A DNA stretch of 64,000 nt from Nymphaea colorata (GCF_008831285.2 NC_045142.1:1741001-1805000); one strand, 5' to 3'; numbered from the stretch's first letter, positions 49,905-62,851 are shown. Notes: generated from the sequence alone by a model not told the origin. Numbers and translations: made by a program.

Positions 49905-52060
49905 TTAAGAACATTTGTTTGTCTTTGATCTACTTTTATATAAGATCCTCAGATTTTGAGATCCATAGATTTAGCATCACATCCTCCTTTTCTTAAATGA
50001 GTGTCAAACATGGATCTTAGGTCTGACTCAAGATCTTTACTTTAATAAACCATATACTTCACTGCAGATCTTCTACCATATCAGTAAAGTGTATCTAATA
50101 TCGATCGGATCCACGTGATAACATCTGAAGTAATCAAATAAGCTGGGCAATGAACCAATGCTTTCCCTGCCCCTTCCTCTCAAGGTCTAAGGTTGCCTCC
50201 GCAGGATGCTAGTCCGACCAAAATCAAATGTGAATATTGCAGCATAAATTTTGTATTTAGGATGCCAACAAAGTAATAAAGCCTTTGAAGAGACTGAAGA
50301 GGCCCTAAGTCTCGTACGAAATGCAAAAAAAGGCAAAAAATGTGAAAACATTTAATTCCTTTGTAAGAATAAAATCAGAAAAAAAAAAGTGCCTTTTTCA
50401 TGGCTCCACCAAAAGTAATGTGGCCTATTATTAGGTTGGAATAATATATGAACGGTATCAATTCTCATTTTTCTTTTTTTAAGTAGTTCCCCATAAAAAC
50501 CAATGAACTTCATCCTGAACTGAAACTAGCTTACTCATTTTTATTAATCTGAAAAGACAATTCATGTTCTAAAGATGCCATGCAATAACTCCATATATAA
50601 CTATCATAATAACCATAATTTATTGAAGCGAACTTTCTTTACATAAAAGAGTTTTCTCTTTTATCACGTACCGCAGTCTCTGAAAACGATACAGAGAAAC
50701 GACCAGCCTGAAGAACTCTTCAAATGCTTTGTTCAAGAAAAAAAAAAGGAAAAAAAGTAACTTGCATAAAAATCTTAACCTTGAAATAAATTTGATTAAC
50801 ATGAGTGTGTGTTCTATTAGATTTTGAAAGTTTTGGAGAAAATAGATCAACTTTTAAAAGGGTAACAATCACAAGCTCAAGTTATTCAGGTTTGAATATG
50901 TGCAATGTAACCAGTACTTAAGCAATATAGTTAAATGAAAGGAACTCTAACTCCTGCAAATTATTATGCCAGTAAATTTTCTAAATAGGCTTTAGATCTA
51001 GGTCAGATTTAGGGTTCATTTTTCTGACTCCCACATAATTTTAATCGAGTAGCAATAGTTGTTACAATCAAATCTTATCCCCACAAACCTAAACCACTGA
51101 TTGACATATCAGCTTAAGAAAAGAAAAAAACAAGAACAGAAGCAATCATCCACGCAATCTTCTTTTTATTATATCATCCAGTAAAAATCATTCCAGCAAT
51201 CCTGCATTTTGGGTATTTCTCCCTTCTTTTCACGTTAGAAAAGGAGAAAATATTCCCTTTTAATATTTAACTCCCCATCGGAAAAGATATCACCTATATA
51301 AAGATAAAAAAGGTTCTTGAAAATTTTTTAAAAAAATTGTCAATCAAACGTGCACTTCATATAGATGTGACTTGACAAGGCACATGGATCAGCCTAGAGC
51401 ATCACCTTGTACATGTTTTAAAATAAATAAATAAAAAATTCAAAGCTCAGAAAGAACCAATTACAGTAAGATGGATCCCCATGGAGTCGCACACATTTAG
51501 GACTTGTGTGCATGGATTTAGGGCGCTTGGGGAATATTTTCAGGTCGTCTAGGAAACCCTACGCCTGTGGGATCCCCACCACTCATTGTTTTAGTTAGTC
51601 TGTGAGGAGATGATGACCAGTGAGTGAGAGAGGTCCTAGACGCATCTCCTTTTGATAATCTTCGGCCCCCTAAAGAAACGGGGGTGTGGAAGGCGATCGA
51701 TCGGACAGTGTGGTCTCATCTTTCCAAAAAGAAAGAAGAAGCTTATTCCTTTTCTCTTTTCTGTTCAGGTGCTACGGTTCGTAGGGCTCTAGCCTTGTTG
51801 GTGCAGGCGTGTAAGTCAATCTCCTGAGCAGATTCTCTCATGCCATTTTTGTTTCCCTTGTTAGGAACAATGGTGGCCTTCTCCCCTTGAACTGTCCACA
51901 ACCTTCCATGCCTGCTGCTAGCTTTTGAGTTTTAATGGAAGTGACAACATTGTCTTGGTGCTTGTAGCCTTCACAGAAACCCTCATTTAATAAATGTAAA
52001 TAAAAAATCTAAAACACTTATCAGTTGTGAGCACGCACGCATTTATTGCCTACGAGAAAA

Positions 52061-52063
<3 letters not shown>

Positions 52064-52097
<34 letters not shown>

Positions 52098-52213
52098 TGA
52101 CAGTATATATTTTCAAGATGGTAATGGTGGTAGCACCTAACAAACAATCCAAAAAGCTCTCTCTCTCTCTCTCTCTCCTTATATATATATATATATATAT
52201 ATAGATATATATA
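52064..52213. repeat. (GA)n, (CT)n and (AT)n cluster
   Basis: (GA)n 52064..52094, (CT)n 52157..52178 and (AT)n 52180..52213. The GA and CT arms could pair as an inverted repeat with a loop of about 60 bases. Confidence 0.9.
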
Positions 52214-53322
52214 CACACTGAATTTTATAAACTGTCAATTATAAGAAGAGCAAAGAATAAAGATTAAATTGAAAAAAAATGGAAGACAAACTTTTTTTTT
52301 CAATAAAACAAAGTGGCCCTCAAAGAAGGCAAAAATTAAGTTCTTAATCAAGGAGACTTATTTGTGTTTCTGATGAACAAAAGAGGGAGACAAATGAATT
52401 TCCTTCAATGAGACTGTTTGCCTCCTTTGGTGGGTATTTCGGTTTCTTGAAAAATCAACTTTTTTTTTTTTTTTGCATTTTCAGCTTAATTACTTCCTTA
52501 AGGTCAATATCTTAGACAAATATTGCAATTAAGTATGGTATATAGGGTGTGGTAGTAACCAGTTTTTCTCTTTCTTTATATATATATGTATAAATATAAA
52601 ACAAAAGAGAAATATTTTGATAGTATTTTCAAGAGGACATGGTGGTTAGTTCCTAACACGAAAGAAGGTACAGTCGCCATCCATTGAGAACCATTATGTT
52701 AGCATAAATAGCTCATGGGAAGCAAGGATGCAGTTTAAAGTAAGAAGGGGAAGTGAAATTTCAGAAAGGACTCGAGTAGGCATTAAAATGAAGGATGACT
52801 GTACAGCAAAAGGTCATTCTACCACCGTGAAACCCATAAGAAGCATTATCATGTCGGCATCTTCACATTACGGTGCTCCGTATTTTTTCCATCTTTAGGT
52901 GCTGCACATCCCGTGTATCATATATTTATATATATGGATGGCAGCCTTTGCGAGTTCAAATTTGTTGGAAAATCATGAGGAGCGTTGGCATGAACAGTAG
53001 ATAACTTAGGTGACTCGATCTTTATCCATGTCAGTTACTGTTCCCTGGTTTGGTTCAGTACAAAGAATATGCTGTTCCCCTTTTTAGTTGAGAGAAAGGA
53101 ACAGTGTCGTCTTCACGTGACAGTTTGGGAAGCCAATTGCGAATCCAACTGAGCTAGTTAGTGTATGGCCGGATTAGTTTCTACTGGATACGGTATATGC
53201 CCTTTTTGGCTTTTTCTGTGATAATTTTAATTAAGAGGCCTCTCTTTTGTCCTTCATTTTCTTTAAAAGACTCATACCTTTCAGGATTTTTTTGATATAG
53301 ACAGTACGCACAGATCTCTTCA

Positions 53323-53324
<2 letters not shown>

Positions 53325-53375
<51 letters not shown>
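53325..53375. repeat. (CT)n microsatellite
   Basis: About 25 uninterrupted CT units. Confidence 0.95.
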
Positions 53376-53377
<2 letters not shown>

Positions 53378-54541
53378 ATCCACCGTCTACCACTCTTTAC
53401 TTTCTCCCATGCTACTGTTATACCTTGAGCAGTTGTTGTGGTCTTATGGGCTTCGCCTTGAACCAGACTGCTTGCTTGGTTCATTTGTTTGTACAACGCA
53501 TCCTGCCATCACCCCTTGCCCATTGTCTCTTCGTCGTCCTTTGCTCGGGACCTTTTGTTTGCACAATTGAGTCGCACATTACTATGTCATGGTTATAGAA
53601 TAAGCTACTCAATTTACACTTGGTTCGAGTCATTAAATCTCTGTCTTAAATGGGCCTCAAGAGATATAACATAACAAGAGATATAACATAGCTGGTCAAG
53701 TTAAGAACATGTGAAAAAACGTTTAATTTGATTCCTGTGAGTGCTATGTATATGTGTTTTAAGTAGTGGGGCACATCATCTAAATTGAAAGTGCATCATT
53801 GCCATCGCTATGCCCATGCTTCCTGAAACTCCAAAAGTAGGGGGACTTGGGAAGCCATGGGCCCTCATTTTCATCTAATGGATTGTTAACCTCCTTCTCA
53901 ACTTATGTCAATTTCATGGGTTCATCATCATTATCCCATGTGATTGGTGGATCAGATGTAAGAATAAGCTGACAAGGGTCAGACTGGTTTCCATATGAGA
54001 TCATGATTTGGTCGAGCCAAAGTATAGCTAACTCTGTTAGAACATGCTAAATCAAGGCTTGATCCAGTATAGTCAGGTCATGAGCAGGAGAAATATCCTA
54101 CCACTGGAAGCGGAGTTGAAACCGATCCCATCTTTTACCTTGTGAAACCGATCCTATCTTTTACTTTGCCCTTAGGGTTTAGGTCTTTATCGGGATCTGA
54201 ATCCGAGATAGTATACCTTGAACTCGCAGAAGCATAATGTTTGAAGTATCAAACTGACCACCGGACTCTTACTGACCTGTATTTTTTGAGCAATTGGCAA
54301 GTCAGCTGCTCATTTTTCTTGACCACCGCCTGTTTTATCGCCCATAACTTTGGGGTGAACATCACCACCAATATCTCTTTTGCTATCATCATATAATCAT
54401 GTGGATTTCTCCGGCTATATATATATATATATATATATAATGTTATGACCACCAGATCGGCCACATGGATGATATAGGACTGTCAACAGGAACATAAAGC
54501 TCCTCCCCAACCACATCGATAATATACGACTAACCAACCGT

Positions 54542-54688
54542 CACTACTACAATTATGCGCAGCTCTAACATGAAAAAGCGTCAGTGAACTACAGCACTGG
54601 CGCTATTTTAGCACCACAAAAATGGGCCAGAGGGTTACGCCAGAGATTCGCACTAATAACCAGAGATGCCCCATCTTCTTTTGTAGTG
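54542..54688. mobile_element. CACTA-like miniature element
   Basis: It begins CACTACTACAATTATGCG and ends TTCTTTTGTAGTG, so both ends show the inverted CACTA motif of En/Spm elements. GCGTCAGTG and CACTGGCGC form an internal inverted pair. No matching 3-base target duplication was found (CGT left, AGG right). Non-coding, 147 bases. Confidence 0.5.
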
Positions 54689-54956
54689 AGGGGCGATAAA
54701 ATTGAACCCGTTTAGCTACCTTAGTTCTAGTCATCATCCAGTCCATTCACCGCCAACGCATCACCTTTCTAGACCAGTATATTTTCTTAGCTCAAATCAA
54801 ATGATTTGACCAAACGTTAAAAAGAAAAAGAGAAAAGAAGGTTTTTTGAAATTTTGGTCATCACTGTTGGAGGGGTTCAAGGCCCATCACTCATCTCACT
54901 CACCTATAGTTGGCCCCACAGAAAAGGTTGCCTGTATGGTGCAACACACACACGTG

Positions 54957-55024
<68 letters not shown>
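54957..55024. repeat. Compound (TA)n(GA)n microsatellite
   Basis: (TA)n at 54957..55000 with one TACA interruption, passing directly into (GA)n to 55024. The same order recurs at 57126..57199. Confidence 0.95.
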
Positions 55025-55029
<5 letters not shown>

Positions 55030-55211
55030 AGAGCTAAGACTTGATGAATTAACGGGTGCCTCTAGATCAATGGCTGAAAATTTAGCTAAGTAGCACTAGT
55101 CAGCCTCTGACGTGGTAAAATGAGTGCGTGTGGTGCACTGACTTAAGTTTAGTGTCAACACAACATATGACTGAACTTCGGTTCAGCTCAGTCACAATAA
55201 AGTACTTCAAG

Positions 55212-55260
55212 GGCTGGTGTGGGCAGTGGCCCACACCAGTCACACAGTAGCTCTGCTGAG
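55212..55260. repeat. Fragment of the GGGCA-palindrome repeat
   Basis: CTGGTGTGGGCAGTGGCCCA, then CACCAG and AGTAGCTCTGCT, matching the right half of the element at 16670..16844. Confidence 0.45.
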
Positions 55261-55299
55261 CTATTGCCGTGCCCTAGATTGGATGTGGATAAGATATAT

Positions 55300-55700
55300 G
55301 ACTGAGCTACTTAAAAAGTAGGGTATGAAAAGAACTTAAACATCTTATTAAGAAATCAAATTACATTTGAATTTAAGAAATGGCATCTGATTGGATTTTG
55401 TTTCAAGTAGTCTCCGATATGAATGAGATTCAATTTTAAGTATATCTTTTATCCAATATTTATACATTGTGGATGTCGGTTCTTAACGTATCATAACGCA
55501 GTTTGAGTTCGACTGCATAGTAAACATGAACATGCATGAACATTTTCTTTCGTTCATTTTGAATTTGAATGCGTGAACATGCATCCGATAAATTGAATAT
55601 GGTAAAAGGTACTCCTGGTTTCAATCGGACGTGCTAAATATCTTTAGGTGAGTCCACACCCTACACTAACATAGGTCGGAATCAAGTCAAATCTAAGCTT
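55300..55700 (+). mobile_element. Copy of the GATGTTAATATATTTG dispersed family (rearranged)
   Basis: It contains the family phrase TTTGAATTTAAGAAATGGCA followed by GATTGGATTTTG and further AATC/GATT-rich sequence. The left terminus is not recognised, so this is partial or rearranged. Confidence 0.4.
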
Positions 55701-55795
55701 TAATAAGTTTAAATTGATCCAAATAGAATGTGCCGGTTTTGGTGATCAGAGCGAACTCTGGTCCCAACTATATGAAATGTTTGTTGGTGGGCAGT

Positions 55796-55944
55796 AGTGG
55801 AGCTACAGTATGGCTGGTATGGACATTGACAAATTATTTCCTTGCTGTGAAACTAGGCCCAGCTTTAGACACATGCAATGCCCACACCAAACCCTGGTTG
55901 GCGACTCAAAGTGCCTCTCAGCCAAAAAATCCTACTCCGTCACT
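55796..55944. mobile_element. Short inverted-repeat element related to 16.67 kb
   Basis: Left end AGTGGAGCTACAG; right end, reversed, AGTGACGGAGTAGG. It contains AATGCCCACACCAAACCCTG, similar to the sub-terminal motif in the related copies. No coding region. Confidence 0.4.
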
Positions 55945-56089
55945 GTTGATGGCCACAGGTAAAACCACTGAGATTTCTACATTCAAACAAGAAATAAGCA
56001 GGGCAATAAGCTCTCTTTGTGGAGGAAACAGGCCAAGGTACTTCCAGTGAGCATGAGGTTAACAATCTATCATTCAAAAAAGACCCGGA

Positions 56090-56275
56090 GATCCCGCCCC
56101 TATTTTCCCTGCCTCCAAAGTCCTGAAGATTACAGTACAGTCTTTAACTTGAGTGTCGCGATTTCACCTCTTACAGCTTAGGATTGTAGCGCTCTGAAGA
56201 ATCGAATCGGCGAAATGTCTTCTATATGTTTGCTTGCCTAACCAGCTATGCTATGCCCTTTGAGGCGCCTTACAA
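56090..56275 (-). mobile_element. Candidate tRNA-derived SINE fragment
   Basis: On the minus strand TAGCATAGCTGGTTAGGC (box A-like) is followed about 40 bases later by GATTCGATTC (box B-like), aligning with the fragment at 21.5 kb. Spacing fits pol III internal promoters. Confidence 0.4.
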
Positions 56276-57121
56276 AGGTACTTTAAGACCAAATGATACA
56301 AAAAATTCATGCAACCCAAAATAAACGGAGCTTCACTCCTTAAGTTCAATTTTTATTTCATCAATTCTAACACAAAGAATCAACCCAAAATGCTAGAATT
56401 AGTCAGACATTGGACAGCCAAGCATAAAACTCACTAGCTAGTACTCTCGCCTCTAGAGCCTATATTTGCTTAAGCCTATACATTGGCTTCTGACAGTCAA
56501 AACCCAACTCTCTGCAACAACAATCTTGTTAGGATCCCTTTCACATTCAACTCATAGTAGCAATGAGTACCACAAGGAAAAGATGGCATGGTGATTGATG
56601 ATGAAGTTCTTGGCAACAGTCACCATATAGAAAGCTACAGCGCCCTTCAAGCATGTGGGCCTTCTTGGAGGTCATGTCATGGTCAAGGATTTGACTTTGA
56701 TGGGTGACCATGCATTGAACTTTTAGTTTTAGCCTTTTTCTTTTTAATTTTTCATGATGGGTAGGTTGGATTTAGGCGGACCCAACCATGTCATGCCAAG
56801 ATGCATATACTGGGACTTGAATGTTCATAATCATCTATAAATCTTCAATTTGTAACTAGGTGGATATTGGAATTTTTATTGGGTAGCTAAGCGCTCACTT
56901 TTCTTTCCTTTTCTCTTCTTTTTTTTGACTAAGTACAGAACAAACTATAACAGACTACACTTGTGGTTAGCAAAGCATCTTCTTCTGTATGACCCTTTTT
57001 GAATCAATAATAGCTACAAATAGGGCTAGATCTTGGGCTGGGCCAGCCCAAGAGTATAAGTTGCAAGACAACCTCTGCATTACGTGCTGATTCAACTTAG
57101 ATGAATCGAGTCAAATTCCAC

Positions 57122-57125
<4 letters not shown>

Positions 57126-57198
<73 letters not shown>

Positions 57199-57199
57199 A
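57126..57199. repeat. Compound (TA)n(GA)n microsatellite
   Basis: (TA)n 57126..57174 followed directly by (GA)n to 57199; a GT-rich run follows at 57324..57390. Confidence 0.95.
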
Positions 57200-57797
57200 A
57201 GAGGGAGAGGTGGATCCCTCTGGCCAGGAGGGATCTCCTCCCTTAAAGCATATGCGGCTTCTTTTCACATGTGTGCCCCGATGAGACCGGTGGATTTCTT
57301 TGGCCAAACCATGTGTGTTTATTTTGTGTGTGTGTGTATGTGTGTGTATTTTGTGTGTGTGTATGTGTATGTTTATGTGCGTGTGTTGTGTTCCACCAAA
57401 TCCAAATATTAAATCTGGTTCAGGCGTCAGGTCAAGCATTAAATTTCGTAAGAGAAACCTAAACCAAATATACAGCAAATTACTAATTGGATTCAATTCC
57501 TCTCTATCGTAAGAATCTCATTAAGCCTGATTGTGATCAGATATTCGGCGGAATTTACTTGTTGATATCCAACCTTAATTAACGATACATGACTGCTTAA
57601 GCGCTTAATGCAAAGATGCTGAATTTTCCAATCCTTGTCAATACTTTAGTCCAACAACAGAATAGTTTCATAGGTTATATAATCACATTGCAGTAAAAAG
57701 AAAAGATAAGCATGCCTAAGCAAGTTTGTTTATACAAAGATGAGAACAAGCAAAGTATGGCAGATCATAAAATAACTCTCATTTACTGTCATAAATT

Positions 57798-58201
57798 TCA
57801 TTCGGCAATGTGCTTCAACATTGCCGACACTTGTCGCATGTCGGGTCGATCTTCTGCCGCTTCAGCTGTGCATAGCAAACCCACCTGGAAGACTGAGACC
57901 AGTGTTTCTTTCTTCAGGCCACCTTCCTTCATCAGCAACTCGGTATCTGCAACCTCATAAACTCCATCGGGGAATGCTTGGGACACCCATTTTTGCAAAC
58001 TCAAAGTTTCTTTGAACAGATCGTCTGTTGGTCTTTTCCCAGTGAACATCTCCAGCAACAGAATCCCATAGCTATAGACGTCTCCCCTTGTAGACACTCC
58101 AAGCCCCTGTCCATATTCTGCATACAACCACAGCCGAACCTCTAAGTTGCCTAGCTCAGCTTGACTCTTGGGAAAATATCTTCACTTAATTACAAATGCT
58201 A

Positions 58202-58248
<47 letters not shown>

Positions 58249-61200
58249 AAAATACATATCTATGAAACAATGCAAGTAAAGTATAATAATATGTATGCAT
58301 ATATTGTTATTGCCAATATCATGTTAAAATGTGTACTAAAAGTAGCATAACTTTATAAAATTATTTTTGTTAACAGATTGTATTTAGGTTATGAAAGATC
58401 AAATCTGTTACTATGTCTAACCAAGTAAGAAACCCCTGAGTCAATGTGATGCTCTGTAGACCTTTTGGCTTCAAATAGTTGCGGTCACCTGCTCGACACC
58501 TTTCACATGACTGTGTGAGAGGCATTTGCGTCTTCCAGGAAGAAGAAGAAGAAGAAGAAGATGATGAAGAATTACTCTTCCCATTTTTGTCCTTATAAGG
58601 CTGGTCTTGCTTTTTCTGATGATGGGAAACCAAGCAACTAGACAAAGTATTGCGTGGAACTTCAATATTATCGGCATGGCCACATCTTTCTTGAGGAATA
58701 TACAAATGAACGTATCAAACTATTAGCACTTGATAATGGAGACTGCGGGTCCAGCAATAAATCCAGAAGTTCAACATGAACCACAAGATTCCAATGCATT
58801 GACTTAATAGTCCATAGTTTCTGACGACTCCGATGGTTGAGAATCGTGCATATTAAGCTAAGGCAGCCAAACAAGCATATCCGAAAGCCTCCAACTCGTG
58901 GGGTTTGACCTTATGAGATCATCATATGTGTATAAAGACAAAGATCATGTTGTACTCAAATTAAGCAACACCCAAAATGTAGAAGGAGAGAGAGAGAGAA
59001 TGATAGATGGATCATATTAAGCAACACCCAAAATTTAGTTTTCCTTTAATTAGCAGAATGGCTTCAAGAAAATCAAGGTGTATCACCATAATTATGAAAG
59101 TTTCATGTATGTGTGTGTGTTTGTGGTTGTGTGTAAGAGAGAGAGAGAGAGAGAGACCTGGGGGTATGTAGCCAATAGAGCCTTTCAATCCAAGAGTGCT
59201 GCTAATATATCCATGAACTTCTGTAGGATTAGGCAACAGCCTTGCAAGCCCAAAGTCCCCCACATGTGCAACCATGTCTTCATCAAGAAGAACGTTGCTA
59301 GGCTTGAGATCACAATGAACTATCGGGTTTTCACAGTCATGGTGAAGATACTCCATTGCACTTGCTACATCTCTTGCTATCTCAATCCTGTGCTTAAAAT
59401 CTAATCTCTGCAACTTCTCAATTGATTTACTGTGGAGCCATTTCTCCAAACTGCCATTTGACATGAACTGCAGAACCAGAGCCTTGAACTCACTACTTGA
59501 ACATGCAGTCAAGATCTTGACCAAGTTCCGGTGCCGGACGTTGCGGAGAGCCTCGCATTCTGCTGTGAAGCTCTTGCCGGCGCCGTGCTGTTCTATGTTG
59601 AACACCTTGACAGCGACATGACTTCCATCACGCATGAGCCCTCTGTAAACACAACCAAAACTCCCCTCACCAATTAAGTTTTCAGAACAAAAGTTGTTCG
59701 TAGCGTTTCTGAGGTCGAAATATGTATACATCCGATGAGGTCCTTCAAATGATATCACGACATCAGATTGGGAGAGACTGGCTTGTTTCTTTCTCCACAT
59801 CATTATCAACACAATGAATAAGGAAAATGAAATGAGAGATGCGGCAGAAGCAGTCAGTGCAATAATCAGATTTTTCTTGGTACCATTGGAATGTCTTCTA
59901 GGAATAGTGCAGTTGGGTAGCTTCAACTGTGGCAAGCCACCACATAGCTTGTCATTTCCCATGAGGAATGCTGAAGTCAGATTCATAAAAATGCCTGCTT
60001 TAGGCACTTCTCCTTGGAGATCATTCATGGACAGGTTCATGAACTTCAGAAATTTAAGAGATTGCAGTGAAGCTGGAATCTTGCCAGATAATTTGTTAGA
60101 TGAGAGGTCGAGGTACTCCATACCCTTCAAATTACCAAGAGAATTGGGAATTGGGAATTGGGCCTTCCAGCAAATTATTCCTCATGCTTAAATATTGAAG
60201 ATTATCGCAAGACCCAATTGAATCAGGAATACTTCCTGTTAAACGATTCGCCGACAAATCTATCTGCGAAATGGCTTTCATAGTCCCAATTTCTGCAGGC
60301 ACAGACCCACTCAGGGAATTCCATGAGAGATTCAGCACTTGTGCAAATGAAGGTATGTTAAGAATTTCCTTTGGTATATCGCCACTGAGGTTGTTAACTG
60401 AAAGATCAAGCATTGTGAGGCTCTTGCAGTTGCCAAGGCTTGATGGAATTCTTCCAGTAAAGTTGTTCTGGCTCAGGCTTACATGAAAAAGTAGACTCAG
60501 ATTGCCTAGTGATTCTGGTATCGATCTATCAAACATGTTCCCATCTGCAAAGACCTGCTGCAGATTGGGAATTTTACCAATTGAATCTGGAAAACTTCCA
60601 GAGAAGGCATTGTATTCCAAAGATAACAAGGTGAGGCCATTCAAATTACCTATTTCCTCTGGTATGCTCCCCTCCAACTCATTTTCTGCAAAGACCATAA
60701 GAGATAACTGACTTGAAAGGTTGCCGATGGATGAAGGAAGCATACCAGTTAACCGATTACCAGCTACAGAGAACACTTGAAGTTGAGTTGAATTTGACAG
60801 CGATTTGACGAAATCCATGCCACCTCTGCCACTATTGATTAGCTGATTATACTGCAGACTTAAAATTTGAATTCTAGGCAAGTTACCCAAGTGGGGAATC
60901 TGTCCACTAAAACTGTTATAGCCCAAATCGAGGCGCTGGAGCATGGAAGCATTTGATAGAGAAGCTGGTATTGATCCAACAAGTGCATTGCCGCCCACAA
61001 AAAGGGTATTCAGTTCGTGCAAAGTAGAGAACAAATTGGTGGGGAGGCTTCCTGAGATCAAATTTGATGCTAATCCCAACTCCACTAAAGAAGATAGATT
61101 GAATATTGAAGATGGAATCTCTCCTGTTATATTATTTTGACCCACCTGTAACTTCAACAGTTTGTGAAGCTGGCCTAATTCTGATGGCAGTGCTCCTCTA

Positions 61201-61844
61201 ATGCTGTTCTTGAACAAGATCAGATTCTCCATGAAAGAGAGGTTACCAAGAGAAGGAGGAATGGTTCCAGTGAGATGATTATCACCCACGCTGAGATTCC
61301 GAATTTTGGAAAGACCTGCCAATTGGCTTGGAATTACTCCTTCAAGTCTGTTACTGGAGAGATCAAGAGCTGTAAGACTCGAACAGAGGCCGATCGATGA
61401 AGGAATGCTTCCTTGGAGTAGATTAGTATTCAAATTGAGCGTGTGCAAGCGATACAAATTCCCTACCTCTGAAGGAATGTTTCCTCGAAAGCTGTTGTTT
61501 TGAAGATACAGAGCCTGAAGAAACGAGAGATTGCCGACACGGGGAGTGATAGAGCCTTGAAGATCGAGATTTGAGAGGTCAATGGCTACAACCCTTTGTG
61601 TTGTGGAGTTGCAGGTCACTCCCTTCCAAGTGCAGAAGGAACTACTTGTATTCCAGCCAGACAACGCGTTATGTGGATCGTTGGTGATATAAGATTTGAA
61701 GGAGAGAAGAGAGGCGTGGTCTGTGACATTGTTGAGTGTCTGAAGCACCATGAGATGAGCTTGGTCTAATGAAGAACAAAGGATTGATGAAGAAGAAAGG
61801 ATAAAGAAGAGGAGAATTGGCAGAATGGTGGTGTGGGTAGCCAT
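57798..61844 (-). CDS. LRR receptor-like kinase, class XII (EFR/XA21/FLS2 type), frame broken
   Basis: Two exons, 61844..59158 and 58117..57798, would give about 1,000 residues. The order is: signal peptide (MATHTTILPILLFFILSSSS), cap domain with SGWNTSSSFCTWKGVTC, about 20 LxxLxxLxLxxNxLxGxIP repeats, transmembrane segment (LIIALTASAASLISFSLFIV), and a Ser/Thr kinase. The kinase has GEGSFGCVYRG, the VAVKVF lysine, HCDLKPSNVLLDEDMVAHVG, DFGLARLL and, across the intron, GYIPP-EYGQGLGVSTRGDVYSY. HCD in place of HRD makes it non-RD, typical of innate-immune pattern receptors; the intron site is also that of class XII. In the penultimate LRR a triple AATTGGG (60142..60162) adds one 7-base unit, so the LRR frame stops shortly after while the rest of the protein is open in the next frame. 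It is therefore a recent pseudogene, a variable allele or an assembly error. The remaining sequence shows no other damage. Confidence 0.9.
58208..58246. repeat. (TA)n microsatellite in the receptor-kinase intron
   Basis: About 19 TA units inside the 1,040-base intron, near its 3' end on the minus strand. Confidence 0.95.
60142..60162. repeat. Triple AATTGGG heptamer in the receptor-kinase coding region
   Basis: Three perfect tandem copies (60142..60148, 60149..60155, 60156..60162). Two copies would encode GPIPNSLGNLKGM, the normal LRR spacing; three shift the frame. Confidence 0.95.
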
Positions 61845-62374
61845 TGTTTCTCTGTATGCAAGGAGTTGATTAACAATCTACAAATATTTAGATTTTGCTG
61901 GTAACTTAAAGCAATCTCCTACAGTATCTTCCGACGCAGAAGTCAGCCCTGGCCAAATTGTCCACGAAAACGGCAACAGGGAACAGGGGAATCCTGTTAT
62001 TGGGTGAGTTTGAATCCTATGAGCTGACATTAATTTGTCAATGATCTGCTGACTTCTAGTAGTAATCTTCAACTATATCCTTTTTCTTCTTTCTATAAAA
62101 GCTTGGACCCTAAGATCCGCGTAAATACGAAAACGAACTCCGGATGTGTCGTTGACCTTCGACTCCTCTGGTTAGATCTCAGGTCCAGGGTTTTCTAATA
62201 TATAAAGAAAAAACATCCACTCTTATCTGAACAATGGATCTTTTCCAGTGTGAAACTCAGATCGTCCTCTGGCCTTAGCAAGCGCAGCCTTCGTCTTTAA
62301 TTTTTTGTTTTTTTTCTGAAAGAATCCTTGAAAAAAGTGTGTTAGCATGGAAACCTGCTCTATATTCTCACCGC

Positions 62375-62520
62375 TACGGATGTTCACAAGTCACTAACTC
62401 GAACTCGAACTCACCTGATAAACTGGACTTGTTTATTACACGAGTCAAGATTGAGTTAAGAAATCAACTCCACAACATAAACGAGTCGAGCTCCCGGTCA
62501 ATTAAACTCGGTTAAGCTTG

Positions 62521-62576
<56 letters not shown>

Positions 62577-62851
62577 CATCTCATTAAGTTATTTGAAAGT
62601 AGGTTGCTCAAATGGGCATGCAGGCGTCTCATGTTCATATTTACATGTTGCCTTTTAAAAAATAATTTTTTTAATGAAATGTTTTTTTTGCTCAAGCCAA
62701 TCTTCGTTTCAAGGTTAATCAAGCCGAGTTCGCGTTTTGAAAGCTTGAGCTAATGAAATCGAACTCGACTCAAGCTCAAGCGAGTTTGAGTTTCTTTCAA
62801 GACACTTGAGCCGAGTTTGAGCTGGCTCAGCTTGGCTCATGAACATCACTA
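62375..62851. mobile_element. hAT-like MITE with internal (AT)n
   Basis: Flanked by 8-base near-identical duplications CTCACCGC (62367..62374) and CTCACTGC (62852..62859). Ends are TACGGATGTTCACAAG and, reversed, TAGTGATGTTCATGAG. Sub-terminal CGAACTCG/CGAGTTYGAG repeats occur in both orientations. An (AT)n array fills 62523..62573. Length 477 bases, no coding region; eight-base duplications point to hAT. Confidence 0.75.

Larger units (their letters stand above)
49905..57797. other. Eight-kilobase gap between the LOB-domain and receptor-kinase genes
   Basis: No coding region recognised. Contents are poly-A/T-rich sequence, (GA)n/(CT)n/(AT)n arrays (52064..52213, 53325..53375, 54416..54439, 54957..55024, 57126..57199, 57324..57390), a CACTA-like mini element (54542..54688), dispersed repeats (55212-55944) and a SINE-like fragment (56090..56275). 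A stretch at 51620-51830 gives an open frame without recognisable homology. Confidence 0.5.

Noticed and set aside
51624-51827. 67-codon plus-strand frame as a possible gene
   Set aside because: No recognised domain, no splice partner and no promoter; treated as chance.
55730-56050. 106-codon plus-strand frame
   Set aside because: It overlaps a repeat element and shows no family similarity.
57271-57512. Cys/Val-rich small protein frames
   Set aside because: They come from translation of a GT microsatellite.
59814-61503. Plus-strand frames over the LRR repeats
   Set aside because: The repeated LRR codon pattern leaves the opposite strand open; no start context or homology.
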